Shown here in pieces: positions 8,592 to 15,070 of a stretch of DNA of 18,400 bases. Positions within the stretch are counted from its first letter, which is position 1. Every line of letters begins with the position of its first letter. The DNA is taken from contig JBEBGV010000085.1 of NCBI GenBank assembly GCA_040081265.1, positions 1-18,400 of the forward strand. Reading direction: 5' to 3'. The notes beneath the pieces were generated by a model. It made no database searches. It was not told the origin of the DNA and saw only the letters and a list, made by a program, of their open reading frames with translations. The DNA is from JBEBGV01 sp040081265 (GTDB lineage Bacteria; Acidobacteriota; Vicinamibacteria; Vicinamibacterales; UBA2999). The position numbers and the translations under genes were made by a program.

Positions 8592-9207
8592 GCGGCGACG
8601 CGTTGTCCTGACGGGTGGTCCTGGCGCGGGCAAGACTGCCATGCTCGAAATGATTCGTCAGTCCTTCTGTGCGCACGTGAAGGTCTTGCCCGAGGCCGCC
8701 AGCGTGGTGTTCGGTGGCGGCTTCCCCAGAGAGGACGACCCGGAGTGCCGGCGGGCAGCCCAACGGGCGATCTTCCATGTCCAGCGCGAACTGGAGAGTG
8801 CTGGCGACAGTCACAATCCCGCCGTCGTTCTGTGTGATCGGGGAACGATCGACGGGCTGGCCTATTGGCCTGGCTCGTCGGAAGAGTTCTGGTCATCCCT
8901 GGGCACCACGGTCCAGACCGAACTCGGTCGGTACGACGCGGTGATCCATCTGCGCACGCCGGCGCAGGAACACGGGTACAACCACCAGAATCCGCTGCGA
9001 ACCGAATCAGCCGACGCCGCAGCTGCCATGGACGAGCGAATCCTGCAAGCTTGGGCACTTCACCCCAGACGATTCATCGTCGACTCGTCGGCCGCCTTTC
9101 TCGATAAGGTGGCCCGAGCCCTCGACGTGCTTCGCGGTGAGCTGCCCGAGTGCTGTCAACAACACGTAATTCCGTCGCTTCGCGACCATCGGGCAGCACC
9201 TGCATGA
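8560..9207 (+). CDS. AAA_28-type P-loop NTPase (TTD14-like)
   Basis: Soluble ATP/GTP-binding protein of 215 residues. Walker A is G19-GPGA-GKT (K25, T26). A LPEAAS segment follows, typical of this group, and the Walker B-like strand is VVLCDRGTIDG with D93 and R94. The C-terminal part contains N-P-L-R-T-E-S and a late HPRRFIV strand, matching my memory of AAA_28 proteins, which resemble nucleotide kinases more than AAA+ machines. ATG 8560 is chosen for its strong upstream AAAGGAG. It overlaps the previous gene and closes the long operon-like run; 143 bases follow before the next gene. Substrate unknown. Family call confident, cellular role not. Confidence 0.85.
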   Translation: MVACECTDVHKRRRVVLTGGPGAGKTAMLEMIRQSFCAHVKVLPEAASVVFGGGFPREDDPECRRAAQRAIFHVQRELESAGDSHNPAVVLCDRGTIDGLAYWPGSSEEFWSSLGTTVQTELGRYDAVIHLRTPAQEHGYNHQNPLRTESADAAAAMDERILQAWALHPRRFIVDSSAAFLDKVARALDVLRGELPECCQQHVIPSLRDHRAAPA

Positions 9208-9350
9208 ACCGCTTGTGCGATATGGGACAGCGCTCCGATCGCGCCGGGCCCATGATCGAGATGGCGTAGAAGGCTCACGAGCCCCTGGACAGGCGTGACG
9301 AGTATGACAGCCACCTGCAGGTTCCGGATTGCCTGAGAAGAGAGTCACCT
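9208..9350 (+). other. Intergenic spacer before the small metal-handling genes
   Basis: 143 bases with no convincing gene. A 21-codon frame starting at ATG 9204 (overlapping the preceding stop) ends at 9269; it has no recognisable content and I do not call it. No rho-independent terminator was seen. A promoter for the following cluster could lie here, but no clear -35/-10 pair is evident. Confidence 0.4.
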
Positions 9351-9482
9351 ATGAACAGCAACACTAACAACACCAACACAGCCGTGATCGTCATCGGATC
9401 AGTCATCGTGGTCCTCTTGCTCGTCCTGGTCTTCGGCGACGGCGGGATGATGACAGGCCGCATGATGTCTTGGTGGCGATAG
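9351..9482 (+). CDS. Small Met-rich single-span membrane protein (43 aa)
   Basis: ATG 9351 to TAG 9480-9482. The peptide has an Asn/Thr-rich N-terminus (NSNTNNTNT), one strongly hydrophobic helix (about residues 11-29, mostly V/I/L) and a short tail GDGGMMTGRMMSWWR with four Met in two pairs and two Trp. A purine-rich GAGAAGAGAG lies just upstream as a possible ribosome site. It sits 19 bases before the YHS gene, so it is probably co-transcribed. Met pairs next to a membrane are typical of Cu(I)/Ag(I) contact sites, which fits the surrounding metal genes, but function is inferred from composition and context only. I know no named family for it. It is easily missed because of its size. Confidence 0.6.
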   Translation: MNSNTNNTNTAVIVIGSVIVVLLLVLVFGDGGMMTGRMMSWWR

Positions 9483-9501
9483 CCGACGAAGGACCACGAC
9501 T

Positions 9502-9798
9502 ATGGAAGGTTTAGGCTCGCTACTGCTCTTTGCGGCGCTGTTCTACTTCATGATGCGCTTCGGGTGCGGCGCTCACATGGTTCATGGACATGGCGGCGGC
9601 CGAGATGGACACACCGGGCACGGCGGTCATGAGCAAGGCCCGACCACGGATCCCGTCTGCGGGATGAACGTGGCGTCTGGCAAAGGTTACGCAAAGATGC
9701 ACGAAGGACGTGAGTATCGGCTCTGTTCGCGGGCGTGTCTGGACAAGTTCGACGCGAATCCACACCAGTACGCCTCGGCGCCGGGAGGCGGCCGATGA
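9502..9798 (+). CDS. Membrane-anchored His-rich YHS-domain protein
   Basis: 98 residues. A hydrophobic helix at about 4-18 is followed by a Gly/His linker with six His (25, 28, 30, 37, 40, 43). A YHS domain then spans about 48-92 with the DPVCGM signature (C53) and a CSRAC pair (C75, C79). YHS domains are small metal-binding modules found in copper ATPases and as stand-alone proteins beside them; the three Cys and the His linker suggest metal capture or delivery at the membrane. GAAGGA at about 9487-9492 precedes ATG 9502. The stop overlaps the next start (ATGA, 9795-9798), so the two products are probably made together. Metal identity (copper or silver likely) is inferred from context. Confidence 0.88.
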   Translation: MEGLGSLLLFAALFYFMMRFGCGAHMVHGHGGGRDGHTGHGGHEQGPTTDPVCGMNVASGKGYAKMHEGREYRLCSRACLDKFDANPHQYASAPGGGR

Positions 9799-10058
9799 AG
9801 CACGGTGTGTCGTTGTTGGCGTTTGGCCACGCCACGAGCCTGTTTCTGGCCATCACCTTCGTGTTGTGTGTGGGATTCGATGTCGCGTTCCCCCAGATGG
9901 CCATGTATCGCAGCTGGCAGGCGTTGCTGCCCGGATTCACGTGGATCAGCTGGTCGAGCTTTCTGCTCGGCCTGATGGAGAGCTACGGCTATGGGTGGTA
10001 TGTCACGCTGATCTGGGTGCCGCTGTACAACGTGTTCAGTGCGCGTGCTGCGCGCTAG
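9795..10058 (+). CDS. DUF5676-like two-helix membrane protein
   Basis: 87 residues from ATG 9795, which overlaps the YHS stop and has GGGAGG six bases upstream; upstream in-frame codons would run through the YHS gene. Two hydrophobic helices (about 6-29 and 52-80) flank a loop with LLPGFTW. The pattern LLPGFTW-SW-SFLLGL-E then YGWY and PLYN resembles DUF5676 proteins, which I remember as often encoded beside YHS or copper genes. Function is unknown; the overlap with the YHS gene suggests a shared membrane complex. A gap of 127 bases follows. Confidence 0.75.
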   Translation: MKHGVSLLAFGHATSLFLAITFVLCVGFDVAFPQMAMYRSWQALLPGFTWISWSSFLLGLMESYGYGWYVTLIWVPLYNVFSARAAR

Positions 10059-10185
10059 CGTGTCTCCATCGCTCCAGCATGTCGAAGCACCGCTCGGCGC
10101 GCCAGTGGTGTTCACTTGTAGACAGCCTTTGCGGGAGTGTTGTGGAACCCTCAAGTTTCAGTCATCGATTCAAAAGGACTTCAGA
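10059..10185 (+). other. Intergenic spacer upstream of the Met-rich protein gene
   Basis: 127 bases. A pyrimidine/purine mix with a small AAGGA ribosome site at about 10174-10178. No terminator or clear promoter could be made out. It separates the YHS/DUF5676 pair from the next gene and could carry a second promoter. Confidence 0.35.
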
Positions 10186-10608
10186 ATGAGAATGAACCCC
10201 TTCGTAACGGTAGTGGTGGCAGGTTGTGCGGCGGTCATATTGTCATCGGTCCCCGTGCTCGCCGCGCAGGCCCCGCAGGCACAGGAGCACGAGCACGCCG
10301 CAGCCGACATGGCGGCCAAGGATAAGACCATGATGGCCGCGCGGGCGACAATGATGGCCGACATGAACGCCGCTGATCAGCGGCTCGACGCGCTCGTCGT
10401 GAAAATGAACGCCGCCTCAGGCACGGGGAAGACAACAGCAACCGCCGCCGTCGTCACTGAAATGGTGACGCAGCGCCGGACAATGCGGGACAACATGATG
10501 AAGATGCAGGACGGCATGATGGCCCACATGATGGAGCATATGCAGGCCGGGACCGCGTCGATGGCGATGTGCCCGATGATGACGCCCGCGGGCGATACGA
10601 AGCGCTGA
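10186..10608 (+). CDS. Exported Met-rich protein, putative periplasmic metal-binding
   Basis: 140 residues from ATG 10186, chosen for the AAGGA seven bases upstream; earlier in-frame starts lack a ribosome site and would bury the signal peptide. A Sec signal peptide covers about 1-28 (hydrophobic core, VLAAQA end). The mature part (about 113 residues) holds about 21 Met, many in pairs (MM), with an HEH near its start and HMMEHM and MCPMM near the end. A helical, charged middle segment suggests a coiled or helical-hairpin fold. Met pairs plus His recall periplasmic copper carriers, but I recognise no named family. A VAGC at 11-14 could be read as a lipobox, though the signal would be unusually short. 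Copper/silver binding is inference. Confidence 0.72.
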   Translation: MRMNPFVTVVVAGCAAVILSSVPVLAAQAPQAQEHEHAAADMAAKDKTMMAARATMMADMNAADQRLDALVVKMNAASGTGKTTATAAVVTEMVTQRRTMRDNMMKMQDGMMAHMMEHMQAGTASMAMCPMMTPAGDTKR

Positions 10609-10628
10609 CAATCGCGCGGAGGCTTCTG

Positions 10629-11024
10629 ATGTCCGACGCGCCCGAACACGAACCCCACCGTCGACCGCACACACCGCCGACGGCGGGCCCGTTCCTCGAG
10701 TTCGATCTGCCGGCCGAAGTCCATCGCCTGCACGCCGAGACGACCTGGAGCACCGGTCAGAATGCCCGAACGCTCATCAAGTACGACGACCTCCGTGTCG
10801 TGCTGATCGCGCTCCAGGCGAAGGCCAGTCTTCCCGAACACAAGACCGAGGGACGAATCTCAATCCACGTACTATCAGGCCATATCCAGGTGCGGGCCGC
10901 GGGACGGACGTACCGTCTTCGCCCCGGCGGCTTGCTCGCGCTCGATCGGGGCCTGCCTCATGATGTCGAAGCACTTGAAGAGAGTGCCTTTCTGCTCACA
11001 GTCGCATGGCCGGGCAGGGGATGA
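10629..11024 (+). CDS. Cupin-domain protein
   Basis: 131 residues from ATG 10629, with GGAGG six bases upstream. Residues 45-130 form a small cupin barrel: a VVLIALQAKASLPEHKTEG strand pair, IHVLSGHIQVRAAG, an L-R-P-G-G turn, then LPHDVEALEESAFLLTVAW. Cupin metal-ligand positions appear as H72 in the EHKTEG part and the later H in LPHDVEA, so a mononuclear metal site is possible. The N-terminus (PHRRPHTPPT) is flexible and His-rich. It sits between the Met-rich protein and an SRPBCC protein in a compact run. Substrate or ligand unknown. Confidence 0.78.
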   Translation: MSDAPEHEPHRRPHTPPTAGPFLEFDLPAEVHRLHAETTWSTGQNARTLIKYDDLRVVLIALQAKASLPEHKTEGRISIHVLSGHIQVRAAGRTYRLRPGGLLALDRGLPHDVEALEESAFLLTVAWPGRG

Positions 11025-11031
11025 CGCGCCG

Positions 11032-11562
11032 GTGATCCTCAACCCACTGCCCTATCACGATGAGAGTAGTGCTGTGGTCTCGGGTTCTCCCGAGCGCGTA
11101 TTTGCGCACATCGACGACCACGAGCGCCTCTCAGCGCACATGAGCCAGCCTTCGTGGCGAATGGGCGGGGGCCGCATGAAGACCATTCTCGATGAGCGCC
11201 GCGGCCAGAGCGTGGGTTCACACATTCGGGTGAGCGGCCGCGTCTTCGGCCTCGAGCTGTCACTGGACGAGGTGGTGACTCAGCGAGAACCGCCAACGCA
11301 CAAAGTGTGGGAGACCGTGGGCTCCCCAAGGCTTCTGGTCATTGGCCCGTACCGGATGGGGTTTGACGTGACGCCTCGCGAGAATGGCTCTCTGCTTCGA
11401 GTCTTCATTGACTACGCCTTGCCCTCGTCGTGGCCGGCCAGATGGCTCGGGCGCGTGTTCGGTGGCTACTACGCGCATTGGTGCACGCAGCGCATGGTCG
11501 ACGACGCCGTGCGGCAATGTGACTCGGTGGGCCCGTCCGCGGTCATAGCCAGCCGTTCGTGA
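11032..11562 (+). CDS. SRPBCC (START-like/polyketide cyclase) superfamily protein
   Basis: 176 residues from GTG 11032, eight bases after the cupin stop and about ten after a GCAGGGGA purine run; no ATG gives a full domain without overlapping the cupin gene. The pattern S-P-E-R-V-F-A-H-I-D-D-H-E-R at the first helix, followed by a long run of beta strands (VGSHIRVSGRVFGLELSLDEVV, MGFDVTP) and a C-terminal helix, is typical of SRPBCC hydrophobic-cavity proteins. No catalytic residue can be assigned. Its end overlaps by 20 bases the convergent glucan hydrolase gene on the other strand. Function is unknown; a small lipid-like ligand is only a guess. Confidence 0.75.
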   Translation: MILNPLPYHDESSAVVSGSPERVFAHIDDHERLSAHMSQPSWRMGGGRMKTILDERRGQSVGSHIRVSGRVFGLELSLDEVVTQREPPTHKVWETVGSPRLLVIGPYRMGFDVTPRENGSLLRVFIDYALPSSWPARWLGRVFGGYYAHWCTQRMVDDAVRQCDSVGPSAVIASRS

Positions 11563-12859
11563 AGCCCGCACGCCGCAATCCCGTCTCGACGTACGGGCAC
11601 TCGCGTATCAGCCTCCAGGGCAGCCCCGACCGGTGGTTTTCGCACATCAACACGACCGGACCGAGGTTGATCCCGTAGTGGTACGGCGAGGTCCAGCCGA
11701 GGCGTGGGTCGCCTTCGTGCGGAAAAGTCAGATTGAAACTACATCGCAAGCAGTATTCGCCCGTCACCTGCGGATAGACCTCCTGAAAGTGCTCCACCGT
11801 TGGCAGCACGATCTCCGGAGCGAAGGGGAGCGACGTGACGACCGCCCAGGGCGCCACGGTCCCGTCGTCGGGGCCATACGGCGCACCGCGGGCGACGTAG
11901 TCAAAGAACGTGCGCTCGATGCCGCGTACCCGCTGCGTGGTCCAGCCTGGACCATCGCTCGCGGTCAGGCCCCAGAAGTGCTGGCCGTAGCCCGCAAATT
12001 CCAAGGGGTTCTGGATTGCGTACGCCTGCTGAACATAAGTCGCGCGGCGGCTATTTTCACAGTAGTCGATGCCCTTCTCTCGCGCGAAGGCATCCTGAAT
12101 CCCGCGGAAGTCCACGAAGACGTGCGAGTACTGATGAATGAAGAGCGCTCCGCCATAGAGCAATTCGTACCCGTAAATGTCCTTCCACTGATAGCTGGAC
12201 GTCCACGCGGCGTAGCTCTCCGTGGGCAGAGGGTACGTCGGCGAACCGAGGCCAAGGATGTACAAGACCATGGCCTCGTCGTAACCCTCCCACCGGTAGG
12301 GCAGAAAGCCGCTCTCAGGTTTCCACCCATGCGTGACCGTCGCTCGGCCGTTGCATGCCCATGGCCAATCGACGCGGCGGTAGAGCGCGTCGCTCAACGT
12401 ACGGATCTCCCGCTCGGCCTCGCTGTCTTGATCGAAATAGGCCGCGGCGGCCAGCATGCCCGCCAGCAGGAAACTGGTATCGACCGTCGACAACTCGCAC
12501 TGGCCGGCGCGGGCTCCTGTTGCCATGTCGAGGAAGTGGTAGTAGAACCCCTTGTACCCCGTCGTATCGGGCGCCATGCCCTGCGGGCTGGTCCAGAAGA
12601 ACCGCAACAGCGCCAGCGTGCGCGTGGTCGCATCGGTGCGTGTCATCCACCCCCGCTCGACGCCGACCGGATACGCCGCCAGGGCGAAGCCGACGGCGGC
12701 AATACTCGATGGAGCGCCCGGCTGCGTTCGGTCTGCCACGAGACCGTTGGCAGGATTGGTCTCGTTCAGGAAGTACTCAAACGAATGACGTTGCAGGGCG
12801 TCCAACCGCGCTTCACCGAAGTCCGGACGAATCACATGGGCCATGGGCCGATCCGCCAT
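11543..12859 (-). CDS. COG5368/PF10091 glucan hydrolase (glucoamylase-like; GH144-type)
   Basis: Alpha/alpha-barrel glycosidase of about 438 residues. Family features visible: LQRHSFEYFLNETNPANGLVADR at the N-terminus, the repeated aromatic GYKGFYYHF, ELSTVDTSFLLAGML, a GWKPESGFLPYRWEGYDEAM segment, and AGYGQHFWGLTASDGPG. Characterised relatives of PF10091 include endo-beta-1,2-glucanases (GH144), while older annotations say glucoamylase; the actual substrate is undecided. No signal peptide is visible. The frame opens at TTG 12892, but I prefer ATG 12859; ATG 12844 (weak GGCGGA upstream) is the other candidate, and none has a strong ribosome site. Divergent from the stress protein gene and convergent with the SRPBCC gene. 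Confidence 0.85.
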   Translation of the reverse strand: MADRPMAHVIRPDFGEARLDALQRHSFEYFLNETNPANGLVADRTQPGAPSSIAAVGFALAAYPVGVERGWMTRTDATTRTLALLRFFWTSPQGMAPDTTGYKGFYYHFLDMATGARAGQCELSTVDTSFLLAGMLAAAAYFDQDSEAEREIRTLSDALYRRVDWPWACNGRATVTHGWKPESGFLPYRWEGYDEAMVLYILGLGSPTYPLPTESYAAWTSSYQWKDIYGYELLYGGALFIHQYSHVFVDFRGIQDAFAREKGIDYCENSRRATYVQQAYAIQNPLEFAGYGQHFWGLTASDGPGWTTQRVRGIERTFFDYVARGAPYGPDDGTVAPWAVVTSLPFAPEIVLPTVEHFQEVYPQVTGEYCLRCSFNLTFPHEGDPRLGWTSPYHYGINLGPVVLMCENHRSGLPWRLIRECPYVETGLRRAGFTNGWL

Positions 12860-12968
12860 TCTAGAGACAAGGCCCGCTCGAGATGTGCACAACAGAACAG
12901 ATGCGGCGACGACCGAGCCCTACGATCGCTGACGGCAGGCTGGAAGATCTCCACGCGAAGGTCACGTC
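12860..12968. promoter_or_regulatory. Divergent promoter region between glucan hydrolase and universal stress protein genes
   Basis: About 109 bases must carry promoters for both genes. No clear sigma-70 boxes or palindromic operator could be identified; only GAAGG at about 12957-12961, eight bases before the stress gene ATG, is visible as a ribosome site. Confidence 0.35.
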
Positions 12969-13412
12969 ATGTTCAAGCACATTCTGATTCCCACTGACGG
13001 CTCGCCGACGGCCCAGAAGGCCGTCAAGGCCGGCCTCCGGTTCGCCCGCGAGATCGGCGCCAAGGTCACCGCCTACCATGCCCTGGACCATCCCCTGACA
13101 CATATCAACAACGAAGGCTACACGATTGATCCGACACTGCGCGACCAATTCGCCCGAGAGGCGCGTAAGGCTGCGCAGGGACGTCTCGATGCGATCGGCA
13201 AGGTGGCCACGGCCGCTGGCGTCGTATTCCACTCAGAACTGGCCGAGGCTGACACGCCGTACAAGGGCATCGTCGACGCGGCACGAAAGCACCGGTGCGA
13301 CGTCATCTTCATGGCGTCCCATGGCCGCCGCGGCGTGACGGGCCTGTTGATGGGAAGCGTCACGCACCAAGTGCTCACCCACTGCACGACGCCCGTGCTG
13401 GTGTACCGATGA
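12969..13412 (+). CDS. Universal stress protein (UspA family)
   Basis: 147 residues, single Usp domain. It begins with MFKHILIPTDGSPTAQKA, the beta1-loop that contacts nucleotide, and ends with IFMASHGRRGVTGLLMGSVTHQVL-TPVLVYR, the G-x2-G-x9-G-S/T ATP-binding motif of the MJ0577-like class. It is therefore likely to bind ATP. GAAGG upstream supports ATG 12969. Stand-alone Usp genes are often induced by starvation or low oxygen; its place among pumps and carbohydrate enzymes fits a stress regulon, but no operator was found. It ends 25 bases before the convergent methyltransferase stop. Confidence 0.93.
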   Translation: MFKHILIPTDGSPTAQKAVKAGLRFAREIGAKVTAYHALDHPLTHINNEGYTIDPTLRDQFAREARKAAQGRLDAIGKVATAAGVVFHSELAEADTPYKGIVDAARKHRCDVIFMASHGRRGVTGLLMGSVTHQVLTHCTTPVLVYR

Positions 13413-13437
13413 GCCCCGCCTCCGAACGAGCGGCGCG

Positions 13438-14112
13438 TCAGTGCGCATGTCTCTCGGCCTTGTCTGACACACTCGAACGATCCACCAGTTGCCGCCACTG
13501 ACCCCATCGGGGGATGAACATCGGCACCCGCCTCTGATAGGCACGGTACTGTTCGCCGAATTCTTCAACAACCCGGCGCTCTTCCTTGCGGGCCAGCATC
13601 ACGTAGGCGAGCACGATCACCGGAAACAGGCCGACGGATACCAGCGTTGGCCAGTGGACTACTCCCTCGCCGAACAGCGCGATGAACAGTCCCAGATATT
13701 GTGGATGTCTGACCAGGCCGTACAGACCGTCGGTGACCAAGCGCCTCTGTTGGTGGGCGCGGTAGAGCTCGCGCCAGCCTTGCGCGAACAGTCCGATGCC
13801 GAGGAAGAGCAGCGCGTACCCGAGCACCATCGAGATCATCATTCCCGTCTCGCCGAGACCGAGCAGCGTCGACCAGAGATTGGCGTTGACATACGCCCGG
13901 TCGAGTCCGAACCAGCGCACCAGCAGGTAAATGGTGAGCGGAAAGCCATACATCTCCGCGTACAGCGCGATGATGAACGCCTGGACCAGCCCTGCGCCGG
14001 CCCACTCACGCCACGTCTTCGGCGCCAAGTATCGGTAGAAGACCCAGGATGCCACCACGATCATGATGGCCGTCACCGCCCACGCTCCGGAGTGCGCAAT
14101 CTGTTCAGGCAT
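13438..14112 (-). CDS. ICMT/PEMT-like integral membrane methyltransferase
   Basis: 224 residues, with five or six hydrophobic segments across residues 10-185. The C-terminal half carries the isoprenylcysteine carboxyl methyltransferase pattern: LVTDGLYGLVRHPQYLG (SAM-binding region, about 125-141), then a hydrophobic helix, then RKEERRVVEEFGEQYRAYQRRVPMFIPRW. Related bacterial proteins methylate membrane lipids or small hydrophobic molecules using SAM; the acceptor here is unknown. ATG 14112 (-) has CAGGAG eight bases upstream on the same strand. It shares a divergent regulatory region with the lycopene-cyclase-domain gene. Confidence 0.87.
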   Translation of the reverse strand: MPEQIAHSGAWAVTAIMIVVASWVFYRYLAPKTWREWAGAGLVQAFIIALYAEMYGFPLTIYLLVRWFGLDRAYVNANLWSTLLGLGETGMMISMVLGYALLFLGIGLFAQGWRELYRAHQQRRLVTDGLYGLVRHPQYLGLFIALFGEGVVHWPTLVSVGLFPVIVLAYVMLARKEERRVVEEFGEQYRAYQRRVPMFIPRWGQWRQLVDRSSVSDKAERHAH

Positions 14113-14303
14113 GGTTCAAACTCCTGTGTGCTGCATGAGCAACGAACATGCCCGCTCGTTCATGCAGGCCTGCCGAGCGCATACAATCTCCTTTCGTCGT
14201 GCTATCAGTGGTTTTTGCACTGGCGCGGGAAAAATCCCGCTATGAAGGCTGCCGCTCCTTTGGTCGTCAACAGAGCGCGCGGCTGAGGGTCCCTTCCGGC
14301 GCC
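14113..14303. promoter_or_regulatory. Divergent intergenic region with two inverted repeats
   Basis: 191 bases between two divergent membrane-protein genes. It contains an imperfect inverted repeat (TGCATGA at 14132-14138 pairing with TCATGCA at 14160-14166, with further pairing of ACGA and TCGT across a 3-base bulge). It also has a perfect 6-base hairpin, GCGGGA-AAAA-TCCCGC, at 14225-14240. Either could be an operator or a leader structure. No T-run follows the hairpin, so a terminator is unlikely. Confidence 0.45.
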
Positions 14304-15002
14304 ATGAAGTATCACTATGTGTGGCTCGCGTGGTCCAGCGGGTTTCTCCTTCCCTGGCTCGTGTTGCACGTAACCAACCCGCGCTTCCGGCCGGTGATGT
14401 TGCGGGTCAGCCTGGTGACGGCGGCGTTCGGGCTGACCGAACCCATCTTTGTGCCGGAATATTGGAATCCACCGAGCCTGTTCGAGTTGGCCCGGCGCAC
14501 GGGCTTCGACATCGAGAGCCTCATTTTCAGCTTTGCGATTGGCGGCATCGGCGCCGTTCTGTATAACGCGATCACGAAGCGGCCCTTCGGTCCGGTGAGC
14601 GCCGCTGAACGGCTGCGGCCGCTGCACCGCTTCCATTCCGTGGCCCTGTGGGCGCCGTTTGCCTTGTTTCTCGTTTTATATGTCCTGCCTTGGAACCCGA
14701 TCTATCCCGCCACTCTCTGCATGGCTATCGGAGGCATCGCCTCCGCTGTCTGCCGTCCGGATCTGCGCCTGAAGGGACTCGTCGGTGGCATCGTCTTCCT
14801 GATCCTCTACACGCTGTTCATGCTGGGCTTGGTGTGGTTTACACCGGGCTATATCCCGCAGGTGTGGAACCTGTCGGCATTGAGCGGCGGCCTGGTCGGC
14901 GGCATCCCGCTCGAAGAGCTTGTGTTCGGCTTTTGTTTCGGCTGGTACTGGACTGGCGTGTACGAGCACTTCACGTGGCGCACGAGCGCGGCGCTCGCGT
15001 AA
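14304..15002 (+). CDS. Lycopene cyclase domain-containing membrane protein
   Basis: 232 residues from ATG 14304, the first ATG of the domain; the frame is open further upstream but holds no credible start with a ribosome site. About six or seven hydrophobic helices. The two halves form a repeat, as in fused heterodimer-type (CrtYc-CrtYd/CarR) lycopene cyclases: the first has TEPIFVPEYWNPP (E46, E52) and the second IPLEELVFGFCF (E204, E205), the acidic PLEE motif of that family. Real enzymes of this type close lycopene ends into beta rings. No phytoene synthase, desaturase or other carotenoid gene lies in view, so a carotenoid role is not shown; it may be a membrane protein that only shares the fold. 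Confidence 0.75.
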   Translation: MKYHYVWLAWSSGFLLPWLVLHVTNPRFRPVMLRVSLVTAAFGLTEPIFVPEYWNPPSLFELARRTGFDIESLIFSFAIGGIGAVLYNAITKRPFGPVSAAERLRPLHRFHSVALWAPFALFLVLYVLPWNPIYPATLCMAIGGIASAVCRPDLRLKGLVGGIVFLILYTLFMLGLVWFTPGYIPQVWNLSALSGGLVGGIPLEELVFGFCFGWYWTGVYEHFTWRTSAALA

Positions 15003-15026
15003 CAGGGGCAGGTCGTGGAACTCTAA

Positions 15027-15048
15027 CATACACCGCCATGCCTGTATG
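15027..15048. repeat. Inverted repeat CATACA-N10-TGTATG upstream of the DUF6629 gene
   Basis: Perfect 6-base arms separated by ten bases, 23 bases before ATG 15071. It could be a regulator-binding site or a short hairpin overlapping the leader. A single short inverted repeat can occur by chance, so confidence is low. Confidence 0.3.
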
Positions 15049-15070
15049 ACGAACGAAGGGACCACGTGTT

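Noticed and set aside
9204..9269. 21-codon frame overlapping the AAA_28 stop by ATGA
   Set aside because: Too short, no hydrophobic or metal-binding pattern, and no separate ribosome site; it looks like chance.
11633..12997. 454-codon plus-strand frame opposite the glucan hydrolase
   Set aside because: The minus strand shows clear PF10091 motifs. The plus frame is Arg/Val-rich without domains, and its end overlaps the universal stress gene start.
11543..13437. Terminators between the convergent gene ends at 11543-11562 and 13413-13437
   Set aside because: The genes overlap or lie 25 bases apart, and no stem followed by a T-run could be found.
14225..14240. Hairpin GCGGGA-AAAA-TCCCGC as a terminator
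   Set aside because: No T-run follows on either strand, and it lies between divergent genes, where a terminator is not expected. Kept only as a possible operator.
13489..14286. 265-codon plus-strand frame opposite the methyltransferase
   Set aside because: The minus-strand product has ICMT motifs, membrane segments and a good ribosome site; the plus frame has none.
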